From Clostridia bacterium (GTDB lineage Bacteria > Bacillota_A > Clostridia > Christensenellales > Borkfalkiaceae): 6,830 nucleotides of DNA. The stretch covers positions 1 to 6,830 of the forward strand of contig JAFTQY010000036.1 in NCBI GenBank assembly GCA_017462505.1. The letters run 5' to 3'. A model generated the notes under the pieces. That model saw only the letters and a list, made by a program, of their open reading frames with translations, had not been told where the DNA came from and did not search any database. Below are positions 1-5,868 of the stretch, one piece after another. Position 1 is the stretch's first letter. Every line of letters starts with the position of its first letter. The position numbers and the translations under genes are program-made.

Positions 1-852
1 ACCGCCGGGAGTTTCGTAAACGCCGCGGCACTTCATACCGACCAAACGATTTTCTACAATGTCCAAAAGACCGATACCGTTTGCTCCGCCTACCTTATTG
101 AGAGCAAGGATAATTTCCTTTGCGCTCATCTTCTTGCCGTCGAGCGCCACGGGCTTGCCCTTTTCGAATTCCAGCTCGATATACGTGGGCTTATCGGGCG
201 CTTGCAAAGGCGAAACGCCCATTTCCAAGAACCCTTCCTTTTCATACTGCGGCTCGTTCCCCGCGTCCTCTAAATCCAAGCCCTCGTGGCTCAAATGCCA
301 CAAATTCTTATCCTTGGAATAGTTGGTTTCGCGGTTGATCTTCAAAGGCACGTTGTGCGCCTCTGCGTAATCGATCTCCTCTTCACGGGACTTGATCGAC
401 CATTCACGCCACGGCGCGATAATATGCATATCGGGCGCAAACGCCTTGATCGTCAGCTCGAAACGCACCTGATCGTTCCCCTTACCCGTACAGCCGTGAC
501 AGATCGCGTCCGCGCCTTCCTTTTTCGCGATTTCGACGATCCGCTTTGCGATAACGGGACGGGCAAAAGAAGTTCCCAGCAAGTATTCTTCATACTTCGC
601 CCCCGCCTGCATGCTCGGGATAACGTATTCGTCCACGAACTCGTCCGTCAAGTCCTCTACGTACAGCTTAGACGCGCCCGTTTTCAAAGCCTTTTCTTCC
701 AAACCGTCCAGCTCGTCCGCCTGCCCTACGTTCCCGCTCACCGCGATGACCTCGCAGTTGTTGTAATTCTCTTTGAGCCAAGGAATAATGATCGAAGTAT
801 CCAAACCGCCCGAATAAGCCAGGACTACTTTTTTAATGTCTTTCTTTTCCAT
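1..852 (-). CDS. argG: Argininosuccinate synthase, N-terminal 284 residues (partial at window edge)
   Basis: This enzyme joins citrulline and aspartate using ATP to form argininosuccinate, the penultimate step of arginine synthesis in the cytoplasm. Translating the minus strand from 852 gives an open frame that runs off the left edge. It has the N-type ATP pyrophosphatase loop AYSGGLDTS (residues 12-20), [13 protein letters not shown] (91-103), the substrate-binding segment [11 protein letters not shown] (122-132), [11 protein letters not shown] (181-191) and a typical DIVENRLVG / RGVYETPGG stretch near residues 264-284. Family members are about 400 residues, so roughly the last 115 are outside the window. 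The ATG at 852 is supported by AAAGGAG (861-867) eight bases upstream. A dedicated promoter and ARG-box-like operator precede it, so it is probably transcribed independently of the met operon upstream and repressed by arginine. argH would be a usual downstream neighbour but is not visible. The assignment is secure; nothing in the visible part looks damaged. Confidence 0.97.
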   Translation of the reverse strand, partial: MEKKDIKKVVLAYSGGLDTSIIIPWLKENYNNCEVIAVSGNVGQADELDGLEEKALKTGASKLYVEDLTDEFVDEYVIPSMQAGAKYEEYLLGTSFARPVIAKRIVEIAKKEGADAICHGCTGKGNDQVRFELTIKAFAPDMHIIAPWREWSIKSREEEIDYAEAHNVPLKINRETNYSKDKNLWHLSHEGLDLEDAGNEPQYEKEGFLEMGVSPLQAPDKPTYIELEFEKGKPVALDGKKMSAKEIILALNKVGGANGIGLLDIVENRLVGMKCRGVYETPGG

Positions 853-878
853 GATTTTTTCTCCTTTCACGCTTTCGC

Positions 879-896
879 GTTGCATTTATATTCATT
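879..896 (-). promoter_or_regulatory. ARG-box-like operator (AhrC/ArgR site) for argG
   Basis: Read on the minus strand the site is AATGAATATAAATGCAAC. It agrees with the Bacillus-type ARG box consensus (CATGAATAAAAATKCAAK, recalled from knowledge of the family) at about 15 of 18 positions. It lies a few bases downstream of the predicted transcription start of argG, where a bound repressor would block initiation. It sits inside a slightly larger element bounded by TGCA at 881-884 and TGCA at 900-903, so a second, overlapping half-site may exist. Arginine-dependent repression is inferred; no argR/ahrC gene lies in the window. Confidence 0.7.
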
Positions 897-906
897 TTAT
901 GCACTC

Positions 907-935
907 ATTATACACCGCAAAACACCCTTTGTCAA
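907..935 (-). promoter_or_regulatory. Sigma-A promoter of argG
   Basis: On the minus strand there is a perfect TTGACA (-35, at 930-935), a 17-bp spacer and a perfect TATAAT (-10, at 907-912). Transcription should start near 900, giving an untranslated leader of about 48 nt before the argG ATG. The leader is too short for a riboswitch or T-box, which fits control by a repressor at the ARG box instead. Confidence 0.88.
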
Positions 936-988
936 ACCTTTTTTATTCCTTTATTCATAAAACTTTCACGGTTTTTCGGATATTTTGT

Positions 989-1025
989 GAATATTCCGTA
1001 TAATTGCATAAAATACTGCATATTC
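989..1025. repeat. AT-rich interrupted inverted repeat between metH and argG
   Basis: The 37-nt element is symmetric: GAATAT (989-994), 3-nt gap, GTAT (998-1001), 11-nt centre, ATAC (1013-1016), 3-nt gap, ATATTC (1020-1025). It begins two bases after the metH stop codon in the direction of transcription. The paired segments are nearly all A/T, and no U-tract follows directly, so it is a poor intrinsic terminator. It could be a protein-binding operator or a weak mRNA 3' end structure. The centre contains TGCATAAAAT, which also occurs in opposite orientation in the argG operator about 110 bp away. Confidence 0.45.
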
Positions 1026-1026
1026 T

Positions 1027-3438
1027 TTATTTTTTGCATACTTTTTCGGCGAAACGGACGGAGGCGATCGCGTCCTTTGCGTACCCGTCCGCGCCGATCT
1101 TGTCCGCGTATTCTTGGGTCAACACCGCGCCGCCGACGACGATCTTCACCCACGGCGTTTTTTCCTTTAACAAAGCCACCGTTTCCGCCATGGACGGCAG
1201 GGTGGTCGTCATCAAAGCAGACAGACCCACGATCGGGGCGTTGGTTTCCTCCACCGCCTGTAAGACCCGTTCCGCGGGTACGTCACGACCCAAATCGACG
1301 ACTTCAAAGCCGTAATTTTCAAGCATGGTCGCTACGATATTTTTACCGATATCGTGGATATCCCCTTTCACCGTCGCAAGCACGATCTTGCCCTTTTTCA
1401 CCGCTCGTTCGCCCTTGCTTAACAAACAAAGCCGAATTTTCTCAAACGCCGCTTTCGCCGCCTCCGCGCTCATCAAAAGCTGAGGCAGATACGCCCGTTT
1501 TTCCTCGTACGCCTTGCCGATCTCATCGAGCGCGGGCACGATTTCGTCCTCGATCGTTTCCAACGCCGTCTTTTGTGCCAAAACCGTTTGACATTCCACA
1601 CCCGCTTTGTCCTTTAAGCCTTTTACGATAGCCTCTTGTAAGGGCGTTTTTCCGTTTATTTCGCTCTGTTTGACCGAAGCTGAAGCAACGCTTGCTCCGC
1701 TCGGCGTTTGGACGGGGAGTTGGCTTGCAAAGCGGATATATTCCGCGCAATTTTCGTCCTGCCCCGACAACGCAAGATACGCGTGATAGGTTTTGAGCAT
1801 TTCAAGGGAGTTGGGGTTTAAAATCGCCGCCGAAAGCCCGTTTTCAAGCGCCAAAGCAAAGAAATTCGCATTGACGCTCTCGCGGTTGGGCAAGCCGAAC
1901 GAAACGTTGGAAACCCCAAGCGAGGTATGCACGCCAAGCTCCTCTTTGACCTTACGGAGGGCGCGCAGGGTATTTTTCGCCGCGTTCTTGTCCGCGCTGA
2001 CGGACATCGCCAAGGTATCGACGAGGATATCTTTCTTTTCAATACCGTATTTCGCCGCCTCGGCAATGATTTTCTCAGCGATAGCTACCCGTTCTTCCGC
2101 GCCGTCGGGAATTCCGTTCTCGTCCAAGGTCAAAGCCACGACCGCGCCGCCGTACTTTTTAACAAGCGGAAACACCGCGTCCATGCTTTCCTTTTTTCCG
2201 TTGACGGAATTGACGAGCGGTTTGCCGTTATAGCGGCGCATCGCCCTTTCCAAAGCAACGGGGTCTGCCGTATCCAACTGCAAGGGCAAATCAATGACCG
2301 CCTGCAATTCTTCTACGTAACGAACGAGCTCCGTTTTCTCGTCGATCTCAGGCGCGCCCACGTTCACGTCGAGGATATGCGCCCCCTTTTCCTGTTGGGT
2401 AACGCCCTCGTTTAAAACGTACCCCACGTCCCCCTCTATAAGGGCTTGACGAAAGCGTTTTTTGCCCGTTGGGTTGATGCGCTCGCCGATCAAAACAGGT
2501 CTGTCGAACTCCACCGCGTGCGTATACGAGGAAACGCAAGTGATATTTTTCTTTTCTATCGGGCGCGGGGACATACCCCCGATCGCCGCCGTTACCGCGC
2601 GGATATACGCAGGGGTCGTACCGCAACAGCCGCCGATCAGTCTTGCGCCCTGCTTGACGAATTCCGCAATATACGCCGCGAACTGTTTTTCGTCAATATC
2701 ATAACGAAGCCTTTCCCCGTCCGATACGGGCAAGCCCGCGTTGGGCTTTACGAGCACGGGAACAGAGGCTTTTTCAAGCAATTTGCTTACCACGCCCGCC
2801 GTCTGCGCAGGACCGACCGAGCAGTTCACGCCCACCGCGTCCGCGCCCAAACCCTCGAGCATAGCGACCATCGCCGCAGGCGACGCCCCCGTCATCAGTT
2901 TCCCGTCCGCGCCGTACGCACAGGAAACGAACACGGGCAGCTCGCAGTTTTCTTTCGCCGCCAAAACCGCCGCCTTACATTCCAAGCTATCGCTCATCGT
3001 TTCGATAAAGACGAGGTCCGCGCCGTATTTCGCGCCAAGGCGCACCGTCTTGGCAAACACGCAAACCGCCGCCTCGAAATCGAAATCCCCGTAGGGCTTT
3101 AACAGCTTGCCCAACGGACCGATATCCAAAGCAACGAATTTTTCCTGCTTGCCCGTGGACGCAGCCGCCGCAATACGCGCGTTTTCTATGCCCGCCTTAA
3201 CGATCTCCTCCAATTCGGTTTCGGAAAATTTCAAAGTATTCGCGCCGAAGGTATTCGTGCAGACGATATTGCTCCCCGCGTCGTAATACGCGCGGTGGAT
3301 ATTTTGCAAAACCTCTGCTTTGGTCACGCTCCAGCGTTCGGGCAACTCCCCAAGCGGCAAGCCCGCTTGCTGTAACAAAGTCCCCGTACCGCCGTCCAAG
3401 ACCACGATATTTCGTTGTAAGAATTCCAAGACCTTCAT
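1027..3438 (-). CDS. metH: B12-dependent methionine synthase lacking the C-terminal reactivation domain
   Basis: MetH transfers the methyl group of 5-methyltetrahydrofolate to homocysteine through methylcobalamin, giving methionine and THF. The 803-residue product has three modules. The first is an N-terminal homocysteine-binding barrel (about 1-290) with zinc ligands Cys206 (VNCSVGP) and Cys271/Cys272 (GGCCGTTP). The second is a pterin-binding barrel (about 310-560) with IGERINPTG at 317-325 and LDVNVG at 356-361. The third is a cobalamin cap and Rossmann domain (about 595-803) with PQLLMSAEA in the cap, the lower-ligand motif DIHDIG (693-698, His695), GLSALMTT (738-745) and VVGG (767-770). 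E. coli MetH is about 1,227 residues. The missing part is the AdoMet-binding reactivation domain, which here is a separate gene just upstream. A longer frame opens at 3462, but the ATG at 3438 is preferred because AAGGAG (3446-3451) lies seven bases upstream of it. Key residues are all present. It is last in the met operon. Confidence 0.96.
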   Translation of the reverse strand: MKVLEFLQRNIVVLDGGTGTLLQQAGLPLGELPERWSVTKAEVLQNIHRAYYDAGSNIVCTNTFGANTLKFSETELEEIVKAGIENARIAAAASTGKQEKFVALDIGPLGKLLKPYGDFDFEAAVCVFAKTVRLGAKYGADLVFIETMSDSLECKAAVLAAKENCELPVFVSCAYGADGKLMTGASPAAMVAMLEGLGADAVGVNCSVGPAQTAGVVSKLLEKASVPVLVKPNAGLPVSDGERLRYDIDEKQFAAYIAEFVKQGARLIGGCCGTTPAYIRAVTAAIGGMSPRPIEKKNITCVSSYTHAVEFDRPVLIGERINPTGKKRFRQALIEGDVGYVLNEGVTQQEKGAHILDVNVGAPEIDEKTELVRYVEELQAVIDLPLQLDTADPVALERAMRRYNGKPLVNSVNGKKESMDAVFPLVKKYGGAVVALTLDENGIPDGAEERVAIAEKIIAEAAKYGIEKKDILVDTLAMSVSADKNAAKNTLRALRKVKEELGVHTSLGVSNVSFGLPNRESVNANFFALALENGLSAAILNPNSLEMLKTYHAYLALSGQDENCAEYIRFASQLPVQTPSGASVASASVKQSEINGKTPLQEAIVKGLKDKAGVECQTVLAQKTALETIEDEIVPALDEIGKAYEEKRAYLPQLLMSAEAAKAAFEKIRLCLLSKGERAVKKGKIVLATVKGDIHDIGKNIVATMLENYGFEVVDLGRDVPAERVLQAVEETNAPIVGLSALMTTTLPSMAETVALLKEKTPWVKIVVGGAVLTQEYADKIGADGYAKDAIASVRFAEKVCKK

Positions 3439-3442
3439 TCTT

Positions 3443-4081
3443 TTACTCCTTACGCAAAGCACAATCCCTTTTATCGCACGCCCCGCAGCCGCGCTCGTCC
3501 GCGCTCCGTCCGAGCCCGACCACCGCCGTCACCGACTTTGTCGGGGTCATCAAAAGCCCGTCCGTCAAGCTCACGCCGATTTTTTTCGGGCAATCGAGCA
3601 AGCGGAAAATATCCCTTTGCGCCGACAGGGGAAAATCCCCGTATCCCGCGCTGAACCGAGCGGTAACGTCGCCGTATTCCCCCTTCAAGCCCTCGCACAA
3701 AACCTCGCAAAGGCACTCGATACGCTCCGCGCCGATCGCTTGAAACAACAGCGATTTTACGGGCGAGATCTTCGCGTATCTTTCCATCAGCCTATCCGTT
3801 TCCAAGCCCACGCTCGCCGCGAACAAAACCACCCTATCGCAACCGCAAAGCCGCGCTTTCAGCCCTTCGCTTTGCGCCGCGCCGTCTACCAAGCGGTAAA
3901 AATCCGTTTTCGTCAGCTCGCAATAACAAGCGCGGGGAGAAATCGCCCTCTCGCTTTCTATAAGACATTCCGAAAGCAAGGCCCGCAGGCCCGCGTCCGC
4001 CTCTTTACTGCCCGCATAGCGCAATATTTCTTTCTCGTCCGCCTTGGGCAAGGAGAAAGTTTTCACGCGGATATTATACAT
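3443..4081 (-). CDS. Stand-alone methionine synthase reactivation-domain protein
   Basis: This 212-residue protein matches the AdoMet-binding activation domain that forms the C-terminus of long MetH enzymes (Pfam Met_synt_B12 type). When cobalamin is oxidised to inactive cob(II)alamin, this module supports reductive methylation with AdoMet to restore methylcobalamin. The best evidence is the segment RFSAGYGDFPL (142-152), corresponding to the RxxPGYP AdoMet-binding region of E. coli MetH, followed by IGVSLTDGLLMTPTKSV (168-184), corresponding to the LTESxAMxPxxSV region. The middle (82-96, VVLFAASVGLETDRL) is also family-like. The protein ends in a C-x2-C-x4-C cluster (Cys199, Cys202, Cys207), which the E. 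coli domain lacks as far as I recall and which could hold metal or an iron-sulfur centre. The ATG overlaps the metF stop by 8 nt, and metH starts 4 nt past its stop, so the three are probably translationally coupled. A Thermotoga-type split MetH is the closest known arrangement. It acts in the cytoplasm, presumably docking on MetH. Confidence 0.9.
   Translation of the reverse strand: MYNIRVKTFSLPKADEKEILRYAGSKEADAGLRALLSECLIESERAISPRACYCELTKTDFYRLVDGAAQSEGLKARLCGCDRVVLFAASVGLETDRLMERYAKISPVKSLLFQAIGAERIECLCEVLCEGLKGEYGDVTARFSAGYGDFPLSAQRDIFRLLDCPKKIGVSLTDGLLMTPTKSVTAVVGLGRSADERGCGACDKRDCALRKE
3446..3451 (-). promoter_or_regulatory. metH ribosome binding site inside the upstream gene
   Basis: AAGGAG is formed by the last two codons (Lys-Glu) of the reactivation-protein gene. 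It is followed by that gene's TAA and then, seven bases from the site, by the metH ATG at 3438. It decides the metH start over the in-frame codon at 3462, and it puts termination and re-initiation of translation within a few bases of each other. Confidence 0.88.
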
Positions 4082-4958
4082 TTTTACCTACGATATGAGA
4101 AAGATTTTTTTGAATGGTCGCCGCCACGTCGGGCTTGTTCATCGAATACACGTGCACGCATTGAATACCGTTTGCGTACAAATCGATGATCTGGTCGGTC
4201 GCGTACGCGATACCCGCCTGTTTCATCGCGGCAGGATCATTCCCGAATTTATCCACGAGAGTTTTGAACCGCTGGGGCATAAACGAGCCGGACAGCGAGA
4301 TCGCCCGTTCCACCTGCTTTGCGTTGGTGATGGGCATGATCCCCGCGATCACGGGCACTTCGATCCCCGCTTGGCGGATCTTGTACAAGAAATTATACAA
4401 AAGATTATTGTCAAAGAACATCTGCGTGGTCAAAAAATCACAACCGGCGTCCACCTTTTCTTTGAGGTATTTGATATCCTCGCTCTGGTTTTCGCTTTCG
4501 GGGTGTACTTCGGGATAACAAGCCCCGCCGATACAAAACTCCCCGCCGCTTTGCTTGATCTCGCGGATAAGATCGACGGCGTGCTTGTACGCCCACGCGC
4601 TCCTGTCCGCGCCCTGCATACTTGCGGGAATATCCCCGCGCAGCGCCATGATATTTTCTATCCCCGCCCTTTTAAAATCCTCGATACGGCTGCGCACCGT
4701 CTCTTGGGTAGACGAAACGCAGGTGAGGTGCGCCAAGGACTCCACGCTCCACTCCCGTTTGATATTTTCCGCAATGGCAAGGGTGTACTTACTCGTACCC
4801 CCGCCCGCGCCGTAGGTAACGCTCATAAAAGCGGGCGAAAGAGAGGCGATCTCCTCCGTACTCGTCTTGACGCTGTCGTAAACGTCGTCCGTTTTCGGGG
4901 GAAATACCTCGAAAGAAAGGGCATATTTCTTGCTTTCAAAAATGTCGGTGAGTTTCAC
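4074..4958 (-). CDS. metF: Methylenetetrahydrofolate reductase
   Basis: MetF is a cytoplasmic FAD enzyme that reduces 5,10-methylene-THF to 5-methyl-THF, the methyl donor for MetH. The 294-residue product has normal bacterial length. It shows SFEVFPPK (15-22) with catalytic Glu17, MSVTYGAGG (45-53), AHLTC (76-80), LRGDIP (106-111) with Asp109 equivalent to the FAD-contacting Asp of E. coli MetF, the TTQMFFD signature (177-183) and the C-terminal HVYSMN (269-274). Initiation is at GTG 4956-4958: AAAGGAG (4967-4973) sits eight bases upstream. The in-frame GTG at 4967 overlaps that site and cannot use it. It is first in the operon, with its own promoter. No metV partner gene accompanies it, so a biosynthetic role fits better than an acetogenic one. 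The electron donor cannot be told from the sequence. Confidence 0.95.
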   Translation of the reverse strand: MKLTDIFESKKYALSFEVFPPKTDDVYDSVKTSTEEIASLSPAFMSVTYGAGGGTSKYTLAIAENIKREWSVESLAHLTCVSSTQETVRSRIEDFKRAGIENIMALRGDIPASMQGADRSAWAYKHAVDLIREIKQSGGEFCIGGACYPEVHPESENQSEDIKYLKEKVDAGCDFLTTQMFFDNNLLYNFLYKIRQAGIEVPVIAGIMPITNAKQVERAISLSGSFMPQRFKTLVDKFGNDPAAMKQAGIAYATDQIIDLYANGIQCVHVYSMNKPDVAATIQKNLSHIVGKNV

Positions 4959-4966
4959 GGTAAACA

Positions 4967-4973
4967 CTCCTTT
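4967..4973 (-). promoter_or_regulatory. metF ribosome binding site (selects GTG at 4958)
   Basis: AAAGGAG on the minus strand lies eight bases before the GTG at 4958 and overlaps the alternative GTG at 4967, so the shorter 294-residue form is the likely product. Confidence 0.85.
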
Positions 4974-4975
4974 TT

Positions 4976-4996
4976 AAGCGCCGAAACGCGACGCTT
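4976..4996 (-). promoter_or_regulatory. Hairpin in the metF leader, next to the ribosome binding site
   Basis: In the minus-strand transcript AAGCGUCG (4996-4989) pairs with CGGCGCUU (4983-4976) around a 5-nt loop. The stem is eight pairs including one G-U. On the plus strand the same pair is a C-A mismatch, so the fold suits the met-operon RNA better. It ends two bases before AAAGGAG. It is not a terminator because A residues, not U, follow it. It may stabilise the 5' end or tune initiation. Confidence 0.45.
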
Positions 4997-5010
4997 GTAA
5001 GAACAGAAAT

Positions 5011-5039
5011 ATTATAGTATAAAATGCGGATATTTTCAA
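5011..5039 (-). promoter_or_regulatory. Sigma-A promoter of the metF operon
   Basis: On the minus strand, TTGAAA (-35, at 5034-5039), a 17-bp spacer and TATAAT (-10, at 5011-5016). Transcription should begin near 5004, giving a leader of about 45 nt. That leaves no room for a SAM riboswitch, T-box or cobalamin riboswitch, which often control these genes in Bacillota. An upstream 10-bp palindrome CGCATATGCG (5047-5056) is a possible regulator site. Confidence 0.82.
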
Positions 5040-5094
5040 TCCTTTTCGCATATGCGCGCGAAATTTTCTTGATTTTTTTCTTATTTTCCCGCCC

Positions 5095-5123
5095 TTGACA
5101 AACGAAAAAGAAAGCGTTATAAT
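5095..5123 (+). promoter_or_regulatory. Sigma-A promoter of trmO
   Basis: Perfect TTGACA (5095-5100), a 17-bp spacer and perfect TATAAT (5118-5123). The start of transcription is expected at about 5129-5131, only 2-4 nt before the trmO ATG at 5133, which implies a leaderless mRNA. Confidence 0.88.
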
Positions 5124-5132
5124 ATTTTTACT

Positions 5133-5822
5133 ATGGAAAAGGGACTTTTGATAAAACCGATCGCGCGTATCCACAGCGATTTCAAAGAAAAATTCGGTAT
5201 CCCCAGACAAAGCGGCAGAGCGCCCGCTCTGCAAGCGGAGATCGTTTTCGAGTCGGAATATAAAAACCCCGACGCACTCCGCGGCATCGAGGAATTTTCT
5301 CATCTTTGGCTGCTCTTCGATTTTTCCGCCGCGCACAGAGAAGGCTGGTCTGCGACCGTTCGCCCGCCCCGTCTTGGCGGAAATAAGCGCGTGGGCGTGT
5401 TTGCAAGCCGCTCCCCTTTCCGTCCCAACCCCATCGGTCTGTCCTGCGTAAAGCTTTTGCGCGTGGAAAAGCGGGAAAACGAAGGCTGCGTGCTTATCGT
5501 TTCGGGCGCGGATCTTTTGGACGGAACGCCTATTCTCGATATCAAGCCCTATCTGCCCTTTGCCGACTGCGTGCCGACGGCTACGGGCGGTTACGCCGCA
5601 GAGCACGAAAACCACCGTTTGGAAGTGGAGCTTGCGGAAAACTTGCTTGCAAAAATTCCTCAAGAGAAACGGACGGGGCTTTTGCAATGCCTTGCCGACG
5701 ACCCCCGCCCCTCTTATCAGGAGGACGAAACGCGTATCTACGGTATGCGCTTTGCGGATCTTGAAATCAAATTCCAAGTCCGCGAAAATCTTTTGACCGT
5801 TCTTTCGGTCGAGCCCTGTTAA
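5133..5822 (+). CDS. trmO: tRNA N6-threonylcarbamoyladenosine methyltransferase (TrmO/TsaA, YaeB family)
   Basis: TrmO uses AdoMet to N6-methylate t6A37, giving m6t6A next to the anticodon of ACY-reading tRNA-Thr and tuning decoding. The 229-residue length is close to the 235 of E. coli TrmO. The protein starts with the family's I-x-P-I-x-x-I-x-S-x-F pattern, followed by KFGIPRQ (20-26), RPPRLGG (77-83), GVFASRSPFRPNPIGLS (88-104, substrate and AdoMet pocket), DLLDGTPILDIKPY (127-140) and the C-terminal DDPRPSYQ (189-196). There is no ribosome binding site upstream of the ATG at 5133, and the promoter places the RNA start almost on it. An in-frame TTG at 5148 follows an internal AAAAGGG (5137-5143) and would give a form five residues shorter that still keeps all motifs. 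It is divergent from the met operon and ends at a terminator, so it is probably monocistronic. Many genomes label this family tsaA or VirR-like; the methyltransferase call is firm. Confidence 0.94.
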   Translation: MEKGLLIKPIARIHSDFKEKFGIPRQSGRAPALQAEIVFESEYKNPDALRGIEEFSHLWLLFDFSAAHREGWSATVRPPRLGGNKRVGVFASRSPFRPNPIGLSCVKLLRVEKRENEGCVLIVSGADLLDGTPILDIKPYLPFADCVPTATGGYAAEHENHRLEVELAENLLAKIPQEKRTGLLQCLADDPRPSYQEDETRIYGMRFADLEIKFQVRENLLTVLSVEPC

Positions 5823-5864
5823 AAAACCGACAGCCGAGCAAATTGCTCGGCTGTTTTCCGTTTT
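5821..5864. terminator. Bidirectional intrinsic terminator between trmO and the convergent membrane-protein gene
   Basis: ACAGCCGAGC (5830-5839) and GCTCGGCTGT (5845-5854) form a perfect 10-bp stem with a 5-nt loop. For trmO, TTTT follows at once (5854-5857), then another TTTT at 5861-5864; the stem begins 7 nt past the stop codon. Read on the minus strand, the same stem is followed by CGG and six T (5826-5821), about 14 nt past the stop of the convergent gene. It therefore serves both genes. Confidence 0.92.
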
Positions 5865-5868
5865 GTTA

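Noticed and set aside
286..960. Plus-strand open frame (224 codons) opposite argG
   Set aside because: Antisense to a clear argG frame and its promoter, Arg/Phe-rich composition without recognisable motifs.
936..972. Possible met-operon terminator (AAAAC/GTTTT stem on the minus strand)
   Set aside because: Only five A/T-dominated pairs with a 7-nt loop, not enough to call a terminator; no convincing one exists between metH and argG.
2446..3102. Plus-strand open frames opposite metH (here and at 987-1631, 1793-2415)
   Set aside because: All lie on the opposite strand of a conserved enzyme whose motifs are intact; they are Arg/Ala-rich shadows.
3439..3462. Upstream metH start giving 811 residues
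   Set aside because: The extra eight codons have no conserved content and the start at 3462 lies within the reactivation gene without its own good ribosome binding site; AAGGAG is positioned for 3438.
4974..5777. Long minus-strand open frame (267 codons) opposite trmO
   Set aside because: It is fully antisense to a well-conserved gene, has low-complexity basic composition with no family motif, and also runs across the divergent promoter region. A codon-bias shadow.
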